Below, piece after piece: positions 55,095 to 64,000 of a stretch of 64,000 bases of DNA. Source of the DNA: Collybiopsis luxurians FD-317 M1 (taxonomy: Eukaryota > Basidiomycota > Agaricomycetes > Agaricales > Omphalotaceae); NCBI GenBank assembly GCA_000827265.1, contig KN834795.1:113742-177741 (forward strand), read 5' to 3'. Under the pieces are notes generated by a model that was not told the DNA's origin, did not search any database, and saw only the letters and a program-made list of their open reading frames with translations. How positions within the stretch are numbered: position 1 is the stretch's first letter; each line of letters begins with the position of its first letter. A program made the position numbers and the translations under genes.

Positions 55095-56890
55095 TATATA
55101 TGCTCGTGCGACTCGAAGCCACTGATACCGACTTCTTTCTTCTTGACTTTGTACCACCCAAAACCATTGAAACCAATTTCTCTCTTCTTGGCTTCTTCTT
55201 GACTTCGACATCAAGTAACAAAATTTAGCATCCTCCCCCACGGCAATGGCTGATACTACCGTAAGTATGGTTAATGATTCAGTTACTCTCTTTGAACTCT
55301 TCTTTGTTCCCAGGACGCGTCTTCCTCTGGAGCCACTACAGGCTTCGTCACCAAACTTCTCGCATTTACTATCTATTTCCTGGATTGTGTTGGAGGTCTT
55401 GCAATCTTTGTGCTTCATTTTGCAGGCGAAGTGATCAAAGAAGGAGTCAATCTCCTGCGTAAACCTCTCCCATACATAGTATTCCTTTGGGTCTCCATAT
55501 TCATTATTGCCCAAGCATTCATTGTAGCCGGTCGTTCCCTCTGCTCCATTCCCCTGTTACAGAACACCGGTCTTTGTCCATCTCAGCAATCGAATACTGG
55601 ACAGAGTGGGTCAATTACCCATCATGTAGATTTCCCTAGCCTTGTAAACGCTCAGTCTCAATCGCTCGAAGCTTTACTGGATGGATCCGCAGGAGGATCT
55701 GAGCTTTCTCTCACCCTTAAGAAAGCAGAACTGGCTGTGACAGATCTTGTAATCCTAGTGAAGCTCAGTAAGCTGGACAAGAAGGATCTACTCAGTATGC
55801 ACTCTCGATTAGCTTCATTTACAGTCGCTTATGATTTCTCTTCTAGCTGATTCTCTGACCAGTTTTTGTAATGAGGCTCGAGCTGCTTCCCGTGGATTAC
55901 AACAATTTACGACCAAGGTCACTGGGTCGGTTGATCAGTACGTTATTTACTCGTCATTTCAGGGCCTTAACTGAAAAATATAATGCCAGGATTCTCGCTT
56001 TCAATGTATATGCTTTCAATACCATCAACAGTGCACGCACGCCTTCGATTTCTTCGACTGTCAATCCTTTTTACACCCATCCTAATGTGGAGTCAGCTGC
56101 AGTAGAAGTCTTTAACGAAGTCATGACCGCTCTTGTCACCAACGTAGCGCGCCTCATCATCGTTGCAGAAGAACAGCTCGCTAATCTAGAAAGACTCGAG
56201 GAACAGCTCAATTTGATTAACAATATCGTCTTCAAGGAGGATTTTCTTATATCTTCGGCAAAAGATGAACTCCTCTCCGAGTTATGGACAAAACTAGGTG
56301 GAAATCAACGCGTTCTCAAGAGCATCGATGGACATCTGAAGCTACTGAATGGCATTGGGGAATACCGGCGTCGGGCGAAGGCATATGTTGCATCAGCTCT
56401 TCAGACCCTACGCGCTCTCGGCGATGAGCTCGAGGGTTTGAAGGAGAGAGCATCCGGCCCGCAGCTCGCAGGTACCCACCTTCCTGTGGAGGTTCACATC
56501 GCGAGCATCAGCTATGGCATCCAGAGGCTCCGCCAAACTATAATTCAAGTAAGGAAACATCACAAGCCAGCAATTGCTCCGGCTCTGGATGGATAGTTCG
56601 ATTTTCATGACGAGTTCCCATAATGATTGAGGGTGGTTTTTCTTCGCATCCAATGTTTTCTCTTTTCTTAACGGTCTTTTCTTCACATCTTCTATGTCTT
56701 TGTTCTTGCCTTCCAGACTCCTCAGTGAATATCTACAGTCATTTTTCTGCATAATCCTGAGACTGTACTTTCGAACGTTTATGTATGGCTGGTATTTTCG
56801 CATATTTACACTTTTTCATACGAGGTTGCTTTTGAATCACTTTTTTTCCATTCGGAGAGTATTTTCTAATATACACGTTACAAATATGTG
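55095..56890 (+). repeat. Inverted duplication arm (membrane-protein twin B)
   Basis: Reverse complement of 24913-26665. Homology starts at about 55095 on the promoter side and ends at about 56890, where unrelated sequence (R1-type repeat) takes over. Confidence 0.92.
55246..56596 (+). CDS. Two-helix membrane protein with long helical domain, twin B (397 aa)
   Basis: Same four-exon structure as the 25-kb twin: 55246-55260, 55314-55794, 55847-55937 and 55990-56596, with introns of 52-53 nt and identical phases. It differs from twin A by a small number of residues (for example Ala/Thr in KLLAFTIYF, Ile/Val in VSIFIIAQAF and Arg/His in QVRKHHKPA). Two hydrophobic segments lie in the first 100 residues, and the C-terminal 300 residues are helical. 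Both copies are intact, which suggests either very recent duplication or selection and conversion. Function unknown. The helical gene at 54.3 kb lies just upstream and could be co-regulated. Confidence 0.72.
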
Positions 56891-56905
56891 TCGAAATGGC
56901 CCACT

Positions 56906-57030
56906 GTAGAATAATTTGCCCCATGTATTGAAAATTTTGTTGAAAGCTACTAGCTTGTCCGTTATGTGCTTTGTCAGTGAAATTGCCTCACCACTCAGGG
57001 ACACCCCAGGGACACCATCACTGTAACACG
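56906..57030 (-). repeat. R1-type repeat end with GTGTCCCTG block 7
   Basis: GTAGAATAATTTG, a variant of CCATGTATTGAAAATTTTGT, TTATGTGCTTTGTCAGTGAA and CTCAGGGACACCCCAGGGAC are the reverse complement of the block at about 36890-36995. Lies exactly between the 25-kb-derived and 36-kb-derived duplicated segments. Confidence 0.9.
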
Positions 57031-57089
57031 CAATATGCTATATAATATATGTGGCTCAAGGAACACTTCTTGACTTGCAACAATCCAGT

Positions 57090-57290
57090 ATGCCTGTGAA
57101 TCAGGTCTCGTTTACCGCCCTCTTCAATGACGAGGAAACCAGAGGTAATGTTTTCCACCTTGAAGTCAATCATTGAGTACGCTTCCTAAGTATGGCTCTT
57201 TTGTTTTTTTCGCTAGTCTCATATTCTTCAGCAATCCAACCACTTTCGAATCTGAAGCTCCAAAACATACTCCTAATATTACGAGCCTTT
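57090..57290 (+). pseudogene. 5' fragment of the 36.4-kb gene
   Basis: ATG 57090 (MPVNQVSFTALFNDEETR) then GTAATG...CGCTAG intron-like sequence and TTTCGAATCTGAAGCTCCAA, matching 36.2-36.4 kb in inverted orientation. Coding ends shortly after. Truncated copy. Confidence 0.75.
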
Positions 57291-57501
57291 GAGGGATGTT
57301 CAAAGACTCAATGAGTTGTTATTGCTGACAGAGATCCGACGGCCTCCACCGTGGAACAAGTTAGCGGGTGCCAATGAGAGCGTTGCTCGCTGAGTCAGCG
57401 ATGTTTGTTTAAATGAGATTAGAGCGCTTGTAAGCGACAGGCAAGAATGCCAAGTAGGTAATACAGTCAAGCGTGAATCACCATTCCTCTGGTAGTCGGT
57501 T

Positions 57502-59121
57502 CTAAATCACCCTATACTCTTTACTATATTTGTCCTTGGCCATCCCAACTTTTGCAAACCCATCTCTGAGCTGTTTGAACTGTTTGAGTGAACGTCGCCA
57601 TATCACGAGTGAAGGGTCTTCAGCACGCTCGATTTCTATTGGCATTTCCTAGGGAGCAAAGGTGGTAATGTCGAATACATCTGAACAACTACACCTGTCG
57701 TTCGATCAGATGTGGCTCTCCCAAAGCTTTAGACATGCGAACACCTACATTCTTGCGACAAATCGCCCAATCAGCATTATCTATTCCCAACGTATCCTCT
57801 GTCAAAACTAGGGACCGATAGTCAGTAGATGAAAACAATGGATAGGAGGGAGATATACGTACTGCCTTAATCTTTTCTCTTCTTCATGAAACCCTCGTCG
57901 TTCGCCAGATTTGTGATATTCTCTCTTCGGGCCTGAGCGGCCGCACTCCTTCTGTCGCTCAGAGCAGCCTTTCTTTTAGCACAGCCTGAGTACATGGAAC
58001 AGAGTGTACCGCAAGTGAGATGTGAAATCATGATGAAATGATATTGAACTGACCTCTTGTTCATCCAAATTCAAAGCCTCTGAGATCATCCCAAGCTCTT
58101 CACGCCCCTTCTCTTCTCTTTGCGCGTTCAAGCGCGCACGCCGAAGCCGGCTTTGATAAGTCGATAAGAGAGAATTAGGACTCCTCCTGTAATGCAAGTC
58201 TGTTCTAATACTTAGACACTAAGCAAGATCAACTTACCAGTGGTTCATCTATATCCATCCCCAAAGCCCCCGCCTCCTCCTTCCCGGCCTTTTTGACGTC
58301 AGAATCAAATTTCTTGATGGTCTCGTCAAGGGTCGCCTCGTCACTGATACCTTCAACCTGGAGGAACTTGCGTAACCATTCAAATTTGCCGCATTATCCC
58401 TTCGAATGCCGAAGTTCGAGGAGAAGGGTCAGGTCGTTTTCTTTTTGTTGTAGCTAGAATTGGGGTGAAGGGACTAATCTGGACAATATGAATGAAACTG
58501 ATGTTTTCCATTTGACTCTTTGTAGCAATTCTTGAAGCTTGTAACCTTGCTCCTTCCTCTTCTCTGTCAAACGCGCCAGTTCTTCTCCTCTGCCGGTGGA
58601 AAGATTCAAGGATATACCTTTTGGTATGGTTCAGAATACCTTTCCCACTCAGAACGGGAATGACGGACGTCGACGCCGTGTTAAATTATTCGAAGGTAGA
58701 GGGAATGATTGTTTTGGTAGAAGGATATAATTCCGTCCACGCAGTAGTGAGAATACCGAATACAGTCCAAACATGAGTTCGGATTGCCGCAATGAAGAAT
58801 GCAGAGCAACCTACAAGCTCTTGAATGTACTGCAAAGAAAACCTGAATACACACCATCGCATCGGCATTGAGCAAAACGTCTCCCTCCCACACCTTCAGC
58901 CAGAGTAGCATCTCCAATTTATAATTACTCCTTCTGTCCCTGCATTGGGTCGAAAGCGAGGTGTAGACGTAGCCAAACTCAGAGAAGAATGCTAGATCCA
59001 TTGCCAATAATCGTTGGGCTTGTGCCCATATATGTGGAATAATGTCTTGCGTGAGGGCGTTGAGTAAGCGCCCAAGCGCGCTAACAAGCGCCATCGCGCA
59101 TCCCTTGTCCTCAACCTCCAC
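57502..59121 (-). pseudogene. Actin-related protein 5 (Arp5) pseudogene
   Basis: Arp5 is a subunit of the INO80 chromatin remodeller. Diagnostic pieces in order on the minus strand: CRDRRSNYK and WEGDVLLNADAM (about 58.85-58.95 kb); YCVDGIISFYQNN; KFEWLRKFLQVEGISDE with VKKAGKEEAGALGMDIDEP (about 58.2-58.4 kb); RLRRARLNAQREEKGREE; AKRKAALSDRRSAAAQARR (about 57.9 kb); EDTLGIDNADWAICRKN; and the C-terminal MPIEIERAEDPSLVIWRRSL ending near 57502. The last two elements are joined closely, so the region between them in the family (several hundred residues of C-terminal actin fold) is deleted. Frames shift between blocks and the N-terminal actin fold is incomplete. Confidence 0.82.
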
Positions 59122-60068
59122 TCTAACTGCCTAACTCTTACGAGAAAGTACGCAACCACGCTTTAAATAGGCTATAAATTCGGCGCTTTGAAGCGAAATG
59201 GGTTGGATGGAATGTTGTATTGGATATCGGTGTGGTTGAATCGCTCGACTTGCTCAACCTGCGCCGATACGAAAACTGGTAACTGGATACCATTTAGGTT
59301 ATTTACTTTTAAAACGGCTCCTAGAGGTTGGAGAAGTATGTTTTAGTTCATTCTCTGTATCTATTCTTACCCTATGAATCCGGTTTTTCCCCAGGTAAAT
59401 TTGCCGCCAAGCAGAAATTGTGACCAAAACTGGGTACATTTCTTTGAACTCCCCTGTCCTACAAGCATCTCCCCCTCCTTGTGGAGCATGCTTTGACATC
59501 GCGGTCGCTTGCAAAATGGGAATGATAGGAGGGCCGCTGCTCGTATCTACTACGTTCTAATCTGATGTATTTTCACACTCCTCGTTTTCGCCTACCCCAA
59601 ATAATAATACTCGTGTACAATCCAGCATCATCTACAATGCGTGAAGCATCGCCGCTGTGCAATTTTCTCTTGGTTCAGCTGGCGTCTGCCCAGGAGCATC
59701 AGTTACGATATGTATCATTTAAGTCGTGAGAAGTGTCGCTCCTAGCCAAGATGGAGCATGCAAACCCATGAGGTAGTTGAGTTGAATCCTGCTGCAAAGG
59801 TTTCCGGAAGATCATGCTAACTGTGATAGGAACAATACTTTAATTCTACTGTTGCTTTTACACATGTACTTATGGTATACGAGACGGGAAATTTGAATGA
59901 AAGTCGAGGAAGAATTGAAGTACGGGTGATCTAGACACCTTTCCGCCAAAACAAAGTGCCCCTATCCCTTCAACGCCTGTACTCTGATGTAATGTTAGAA
60001 GAGCCCACAGAACTATTTCTTTCGGGGCATCTTCTCAAACAATCGAACAGTGACTTTCAGACTTCTAT
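59122..60068. other. No supported gene; promoter region of next gene
   Basis: No motif recognised. Three near-copies of TTATCGCAGGAG(CC/TC) lie at about 60085-60130 at its right border. Confidence 0.4.
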
Positions 60069-60200
60069 ATGAAACTTTCTTCGTCAGTTATCGCAGGAGC
60101 CTTTATCGCAGGAGTCTTTATCGCAGGAGGTAGAACAGGTGTGACGATCTAACGCATCCCTTCAATCTTGCTAACGTTGTAGGTGCACCGTAGATTCTCT

Positions 60201-61600
60201 ATGTCTCTTCCCCCTCGGCTTATGAGCACCATTCGATACTCTCCTCCCAAAATTAACCCCGCTCGTAGAATTCCTGAGAATTACAGATTGTTTATCCTTC
60301 AAGTTTGTGAGGCTTTTATCGAGCTCAATTCCTTACAGCCCGTTTCCTTCCGGGCTGCCATTGCTTCCGAGTGGACAGCACTCTGGAACTGGTTACAAGC
60401 CGGTCTGCGGACAGCCTGCGCATTAGAAAACCAGGCAAAACCACATAAGGAGGCTCGTAACTGGGTTATACCCATCGCGTCTCCATTGATTGCTGTTCAG
60501 GCACGCATCCGGCAAGGTGTTCCCTTACCCCTTGATCCCGAACACCGTGACATGGACTTCAAGAAAACCATATTCGGCGAAGCTCCAGACTTCTTCAAGC
60601 TTCTGGCTACTGCGTTGATAGTACCATTTCAATCTGGAGACAATTACGATTTTCTGCTGACAACAACCACGGTTTTTGGACCTCTTCTTTCTCTCGAAGT
60701 AGACAGTATCCGCATCTGTATGGGAAACCTTGAAGAGGTGTCTTTCAGAATGACCGGGGTGACTCTGGTCGCTTTGTGGAAAACTTGCGTTGAAGAAAAA
60801 TTCCTTTTGAACAGCAGCAAAATTGATGGCGAACGCCTTCATTATTTCCTAAACTTTCTTAGCTTTCCTATGAGTAGATACTCCCTGCATCTTGACGTTG
60901 TCTCCGAGCTATGGCCAATACTCTACCGGGTCTGGTACCTCTTAATCTTGAAATACACCCACATAATTCCGCTGGAAGAATTCCAGTCAGAGCAATTAAA
61001 GCTCAATTGTCTTATCAACGTTCTCGCCTGCCAGAAGATCTGGATCACCGGAGGCCCTGGTTGGGTTTCAGCGGCTCTTGATAACCGGATGGTGACCATG
61101 ATCGCTAAAACTGGACACGAACAAGAATGCAGCGAGTTTGCAGTATGTGCGAATGGTAAGTGAACATCCCACATTCAACTTCGGTGCTTGAGCATACATA
61201 CTCATTAGGCCGAGTCTATAGAACACCCTCTCTGCTCCAACAGAGATTCACTCGGACCGGCAACGCCTGTTCTTGAAAGATATCATGTTTTGGCTCGGCT
61301 CAGTAACTTTTGGAAGAGCTGCTACCGCAAATCGAGCATTTGACCAATGCTGGCATTCACGCACGTCTTCATCCAATCACAGTTATCATTGATTTTACGA
61401 CGCCTCAGCTTGACTACGGTGTCAGGAGACTCAGTGATATTCTGGAGGAGTTTGAGTCAAGCATACGCCTTGAATTAATTAGAGTCTCATCCTGCCCCTA
61501 TCGTTTATTGCGGGAGAGTTCTGCTATCGAAATATCATGCTCTTCTCCTACCAATACAATGCAGCTCCTTCACGGATTAATAGTCAGTTTAGATGCTATA
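60201..61600 (+). CDS. Relative of the MYND protein N-terminal region; finger not found
   Basis: ATG 60201 (MSLPPRLMSTIRYSPPK). The long first exon to about 61155 encodes EWTALWNWLQAGLRTAC, VTLVALWKTCVEEKFLL, LNFLSFPMSRYSLHLD and ITGGPGWVSAALDNRMV. These align in order with the 18.7-19.9-kb MYND protein (LWIWLRAALL, FSALWRTRIEEEY, CFQGGPQWVQRGLD), so it is the same architectural family. After a GTAAGT intron the reading frame becomes unclear: a segment ends in a stop near 61277, and 61310-61603 carries ITVIIDFTTPQLDYGVRRL in another frame. No MYND Cys/His set is visible, so the gene is probably broken or lacks the finger. Confidence 0.55.
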
Positions 61601-61603
61601 TAA

Positions 61604-62197
61604 AAGTATCTCGTTATTGCAGAATATACTTTTCCTATTTTACATACTTCTCCGAATACCGACGCAATGTTTATAGGTTGCGGAGTAGGTGATTTGATAG
61701 ATACTGTCGTGCAAGTCTTGCTTGCTTAAGACTGAGGGCCCCAGGGTGGTTAGGTTCATTCTGAATTCTCTGAGTGCTAACAACACATCTAACCATCTGA
61801 GTTGCTTTGTGAAACCCTGCCTGTACGTGCGTAAGCATACCAATACTCCTCTTGCTCCGAGTGATTCTACTCTCGACTATGAAGAGGTCTGATGACGTTT
61901 ATGATTTCGGTTATGAAGGCCAGCCCTAAAATCTTATCTATTTCTACTTAACATCTATAGTCGTCAGTGGTTGCCAGTGTTTGGTAGCTGTGCGACTCGA
62001 TACATTCTTTCTTGACAAATAGCTAGCTAGTCGAATGTGTTGACCAAATAAGTTAAATGATGTCTCTGAGCGTAGTCCTTGAGTGCGAAAGCTAATCGAG
62101 TGTGTGATATGGAATACATACACCACTGTTTATAATTGTAAAAGCCGAGGCGAATGCGGGTAGACGGAGGACAGAAGTAGTACTATGCAGGGCTTGA
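61604..62197. other. No supported gene
   Basis: No motif, only short frames. Confidence 0.4.
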
Positions 62198-62219
62198 ATA
62201 CATGTATTAGCTCTAGAAT
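62198..62219 (-). other. Short match to 18S rRNA
   Basis: On the minus strand ATTCTAGAGCTAATACATG, followed 3 nt later by CAAGCCC, is identical to a very conserved stretch of eukaryotic small-subunit rRNA (from memory). It is too short to be a gene; likely a small inserted fragment or chance. Confidence 0.4.
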
Positions 62220-62223
62220 GCGT

Positions 62224-62310
62224 ACTAATATGTTCACTTCAAGCTATTGGTAATTCCGTTTGGGAGCCGTTTTTATCTGAGAACAGACCGAATATTATGA
62301 TGGCCTGTGA
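62224..62310 (+). repeat. Dispersed 87-bp repeat, copy B
   Basis: Direct match to 27480-27566. It ends about 20 bp before the border of the F-box duplication. Confidence 0.9.
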
Positions 62311-62767
62311 TTGTAAAGTCTCACATCGCATCGCTCTTGAATGATTTAAATAAATAAAATATGTCAAGAAATAAAAGCACAGTATTGCCGCATCGACAAG
62401 AGCATTGAGGATTTGAGAGAGCATCAAATGTGAGTACTTTTTCAACTAATAAGTGCAAAATAAGCGTTGCGGAAAATCTACTTTAGTTCATCTCAGCAAG
62501 TTGACGTACTTTATGCCGCAGCTCGGACTTGAAATTCTGGAGTCCTCTCTTTGCCTGAATTCCGCCGCTGAGTGCTGAGCTCTGAGTGAATATTTCGAGT
62601 GCAAGAGCGAGTCACGACTGAGACACCATGACTTGCACGTGAACGCGCCGGGATGAAGATCACTGGATTCGATAGCGATACAAAGGGAACTCAAAGGATC
62701 TTTGTCTCTATCCCGATATAAAGGTTGGACGTCATTTCAGATATGGCTAACTATCCCAGCGATCCTC

Positions 62768-64000
62768 ATGCGAACGAGAAACATCCAATACCCTTCCCCT
62801 AGCACTAAAACCCCCCCATATCACGATGCTCTCCGACTTCCGGAACTCCTTGTTCAATATTTCATGTATTTAGATCGCCGAGATATCTCCCGTGCCATGC
62901 TTGTATGCCGTAGCTGGGAAGGGCCTGGAAAGGAGGTCATATTTTTGACAAGTCAGTATCTGCGCCAGGATTCCTCATCTGTTGACTATTCTGAAGAAAA
63001 ACTCGGCATTTGGGAGACGCATTCGATCTCTGGTTATACGCCCTCCCAACCATTCCACTGATATTGCCGGACTTCTACATCAACTTGCCGATGCTGGAGT
63101 TGTTGCGTTNNNNNNNNNNNNNNNNNNNNNNNNNNNNNNNNNNNNNNNNNNNNNNNNNNNNNNNNNNNNNNNNNNNNNNNNNNNNNNNNNNNNNNNNNNN
63201 NNNNNNNNNNNNNNNNNNNNNNNNNNNNNNNNNNNNNNNNNNNNNNNNNNNNNNNNNNNNNNNNNNNNNNNNNNNNNNNNNNNNNNNNNNNNNNNNNNNN
63301 NNNNNNNNNNNNNNNNNNNNNNNNNNNNNNNNNNNNNNNNNNNNNNNNNNNNNNNNNNNNNNNNNNNNNNNNNNNNNNNNNNNNNNNNNNNNNNNNNNNN
63401 NNNNNNNNNNNNNNNNNNNNNNNNNNNNNNNNNNNNNNNNNNNNNNNNNNNNNNNNNNNNNNNNNNNNNNNNNNNNNNNNNNNNNNNNNNNNNNNNNNNN
63501 NNNNNNNNNNNNNNNNNNNNNNNNNNNNNNNNNNNNNNNNNNNNNNNNNNNNNNNNNNNNNNNNNNNNNNNNNNNNNNNNNNNNNNNNNNNNAAGCCTTG
63601 TCCATTGGGACGTTCTTGCAGCCCAGCATCTACTTCCAGCTCTCGGATCGAGTCTTCAAAACTTGGATTACTATCCAGTCATGGATGCACGAAACAATTG
63701 GGAAACTTTTGGTGAGGTTTTTTCTGGTGTCAATCAAAAACTCTGTTAATCGCCATCTGTAGAGAGGAAGAACCTTGGTCGCCGTATCTGCCTTCCAAAA
63801 CTCCTATCCTTAGGGATTGGGTTTGCGGGCCACCCCGTCTCGACCCTTCTGTCATTCATTACCACTCCCATGATCCAACTAGTCTCCTTCAAGTGGCCGG
63901 AGGACACAGAACTTCGCCGAGCGATGCTGCCTCTGTGTCGTAAAGGTCCATTTAGCACTCTTTCCTCTCAGATCTCAGTCCTCGGGATTGACAGCGCTTT
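62768..64000 (+). pseudogene. F-box protein gene, copy B (interrupted by assembly gap)
   Basis: ATG 62768. F-box ALRLPELLVQYFMYLDRRD followed by MLVCRSWEGPGKEV, then LTSQYLRQDSSSVDYSEEK. Enters an N-gap at 63110-63592. Afterwards the frame resumes at LVHWDVLAAQHLLPALGS, passes LDYYPVMDARNNWETFGEVF and meets TAA at 63747-63749. It then continues KNLGRRICLPKLLSLGIGF and FKWPEDTELRRAMLPL to the window end. The first gap is at a different place than in copy A, so the two copies together cover more of the gene. Same in-frame stop as copy A. F-box proteins with leucine-rich C-termini recruit substrates to SCF complexes. Confidence 0.7.
63110..63592. other. Assembly gap (483 N)
   Basis: A run of N inside the F-box gene of copy B. 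Confidence 1.

Larger units (their letters stand above)
62331..64000 (+). repeat. Inverted duplication arm B (F-box locus)
   Basis: Reverse complement of 13382-15030; continues beyond the window end. Confidence 0.92.

Noticed and set aside
55938..55962. 25-nt intron in the membrane-protein twin B (and in twin A)
   Set aside because: It restores frame but is too short; a 52-nt intron (55938-55989) with CTTAAC branch site and CCAG acceptor also keeps frame and matches the other introns in size.

Overview
The window is eukaryotic DNA. Its genes are split by short GT-AG introns of about 50-60 nt, and the protein families fit a mushroom-forming basidiomycete (Agaricomycetes). These include NACHT NTPases, a BTB protein, MYND proteins with long alpha-helical N-termini, a JmjC-fold protein, a small secreted protein with a Pro/Arg-rich linker, SUN-domain proteins and a Tnp2/CACTA-type transposase. 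No bacterial operon, rRNA operon or CRISPR array is present. Species cannot be named from sequence alone.

Layout. 0-1.3 kb: the 5' part of a NACHT NTPase gene running off the left edge. 3.3-5.75 kb: a decayed Dicer-like gene. 8.0-8.9 kb: a secreted-protein gene with a stop codon in its signal peptide. 9.7-11.1 kb: repeats around a NACHT remnant. 11.1-12.5 kb: a SUN-domain gene. 13.2-15.0 kb: an F-box gene with an N-gap. 16.1-17.65 kb: a DOT1-like methyltransferase. 18.0-20.1 kb: a MYND protein. 20.1-22.3 kb: minisatellites and a foldback. 22.3-24.7 kb: a JmjC-like gene. 25.2-26.5 kb: a two-helix membrane protein. 28.4-36.4 kb: small uncharacterised genes and gene fragments. 37.2-39.1 kb: importin alpha with one nonsense codon. 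39.8-40.7 kb: a BRCT fragment. 41.0-42.0 kb: a BTB gene. 42.5-43.1 kb: a RING fragment. 43.6-45.7 kb: a helical membrane-family gene followed by a SUN pseudogene. 46.0-46.35 kb: a 100-aa gene. 46.8-51.7 kb: the Tnp2 transposase. 54.3-56.6 kb: a helical gene plus the second copy of the two-helix membrane gene. 57.5-59.1 kb: an Arp5 pseudogene. 60.2-61.6 kb: a MYND-type N-terminal relative. 62.3-64 kb: the second F-box copy with a second N-gap.

The most striking property is a mosaic of duplications. Two pairs are inverted and roughly nested (13.4-15.0 with 62.3-64.0 kb; 24.9-26.7 with 55.1-56.9 kb). One is direct (29.1-30.5 with 43.6-45.0 kb). There are also smaller fragments. Short tandem blocks of GTGTCCCTG recur at seven places, most of them beside a breakpoint or a truncated gene. 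Many conserved eukaryotic genes appear here as broken or nearly intact copies (Dicer, Arp5, importin alpha, DOT1, a BRCT protein). This suggests a repeat-rich, rapidly rearranging compartment. I do not see one coherent pathway. Best candidates for undescribed biology are the helical membrane-protein family (two intact twins and two diverged relatives) and the GTGTCCCTG repeat family.
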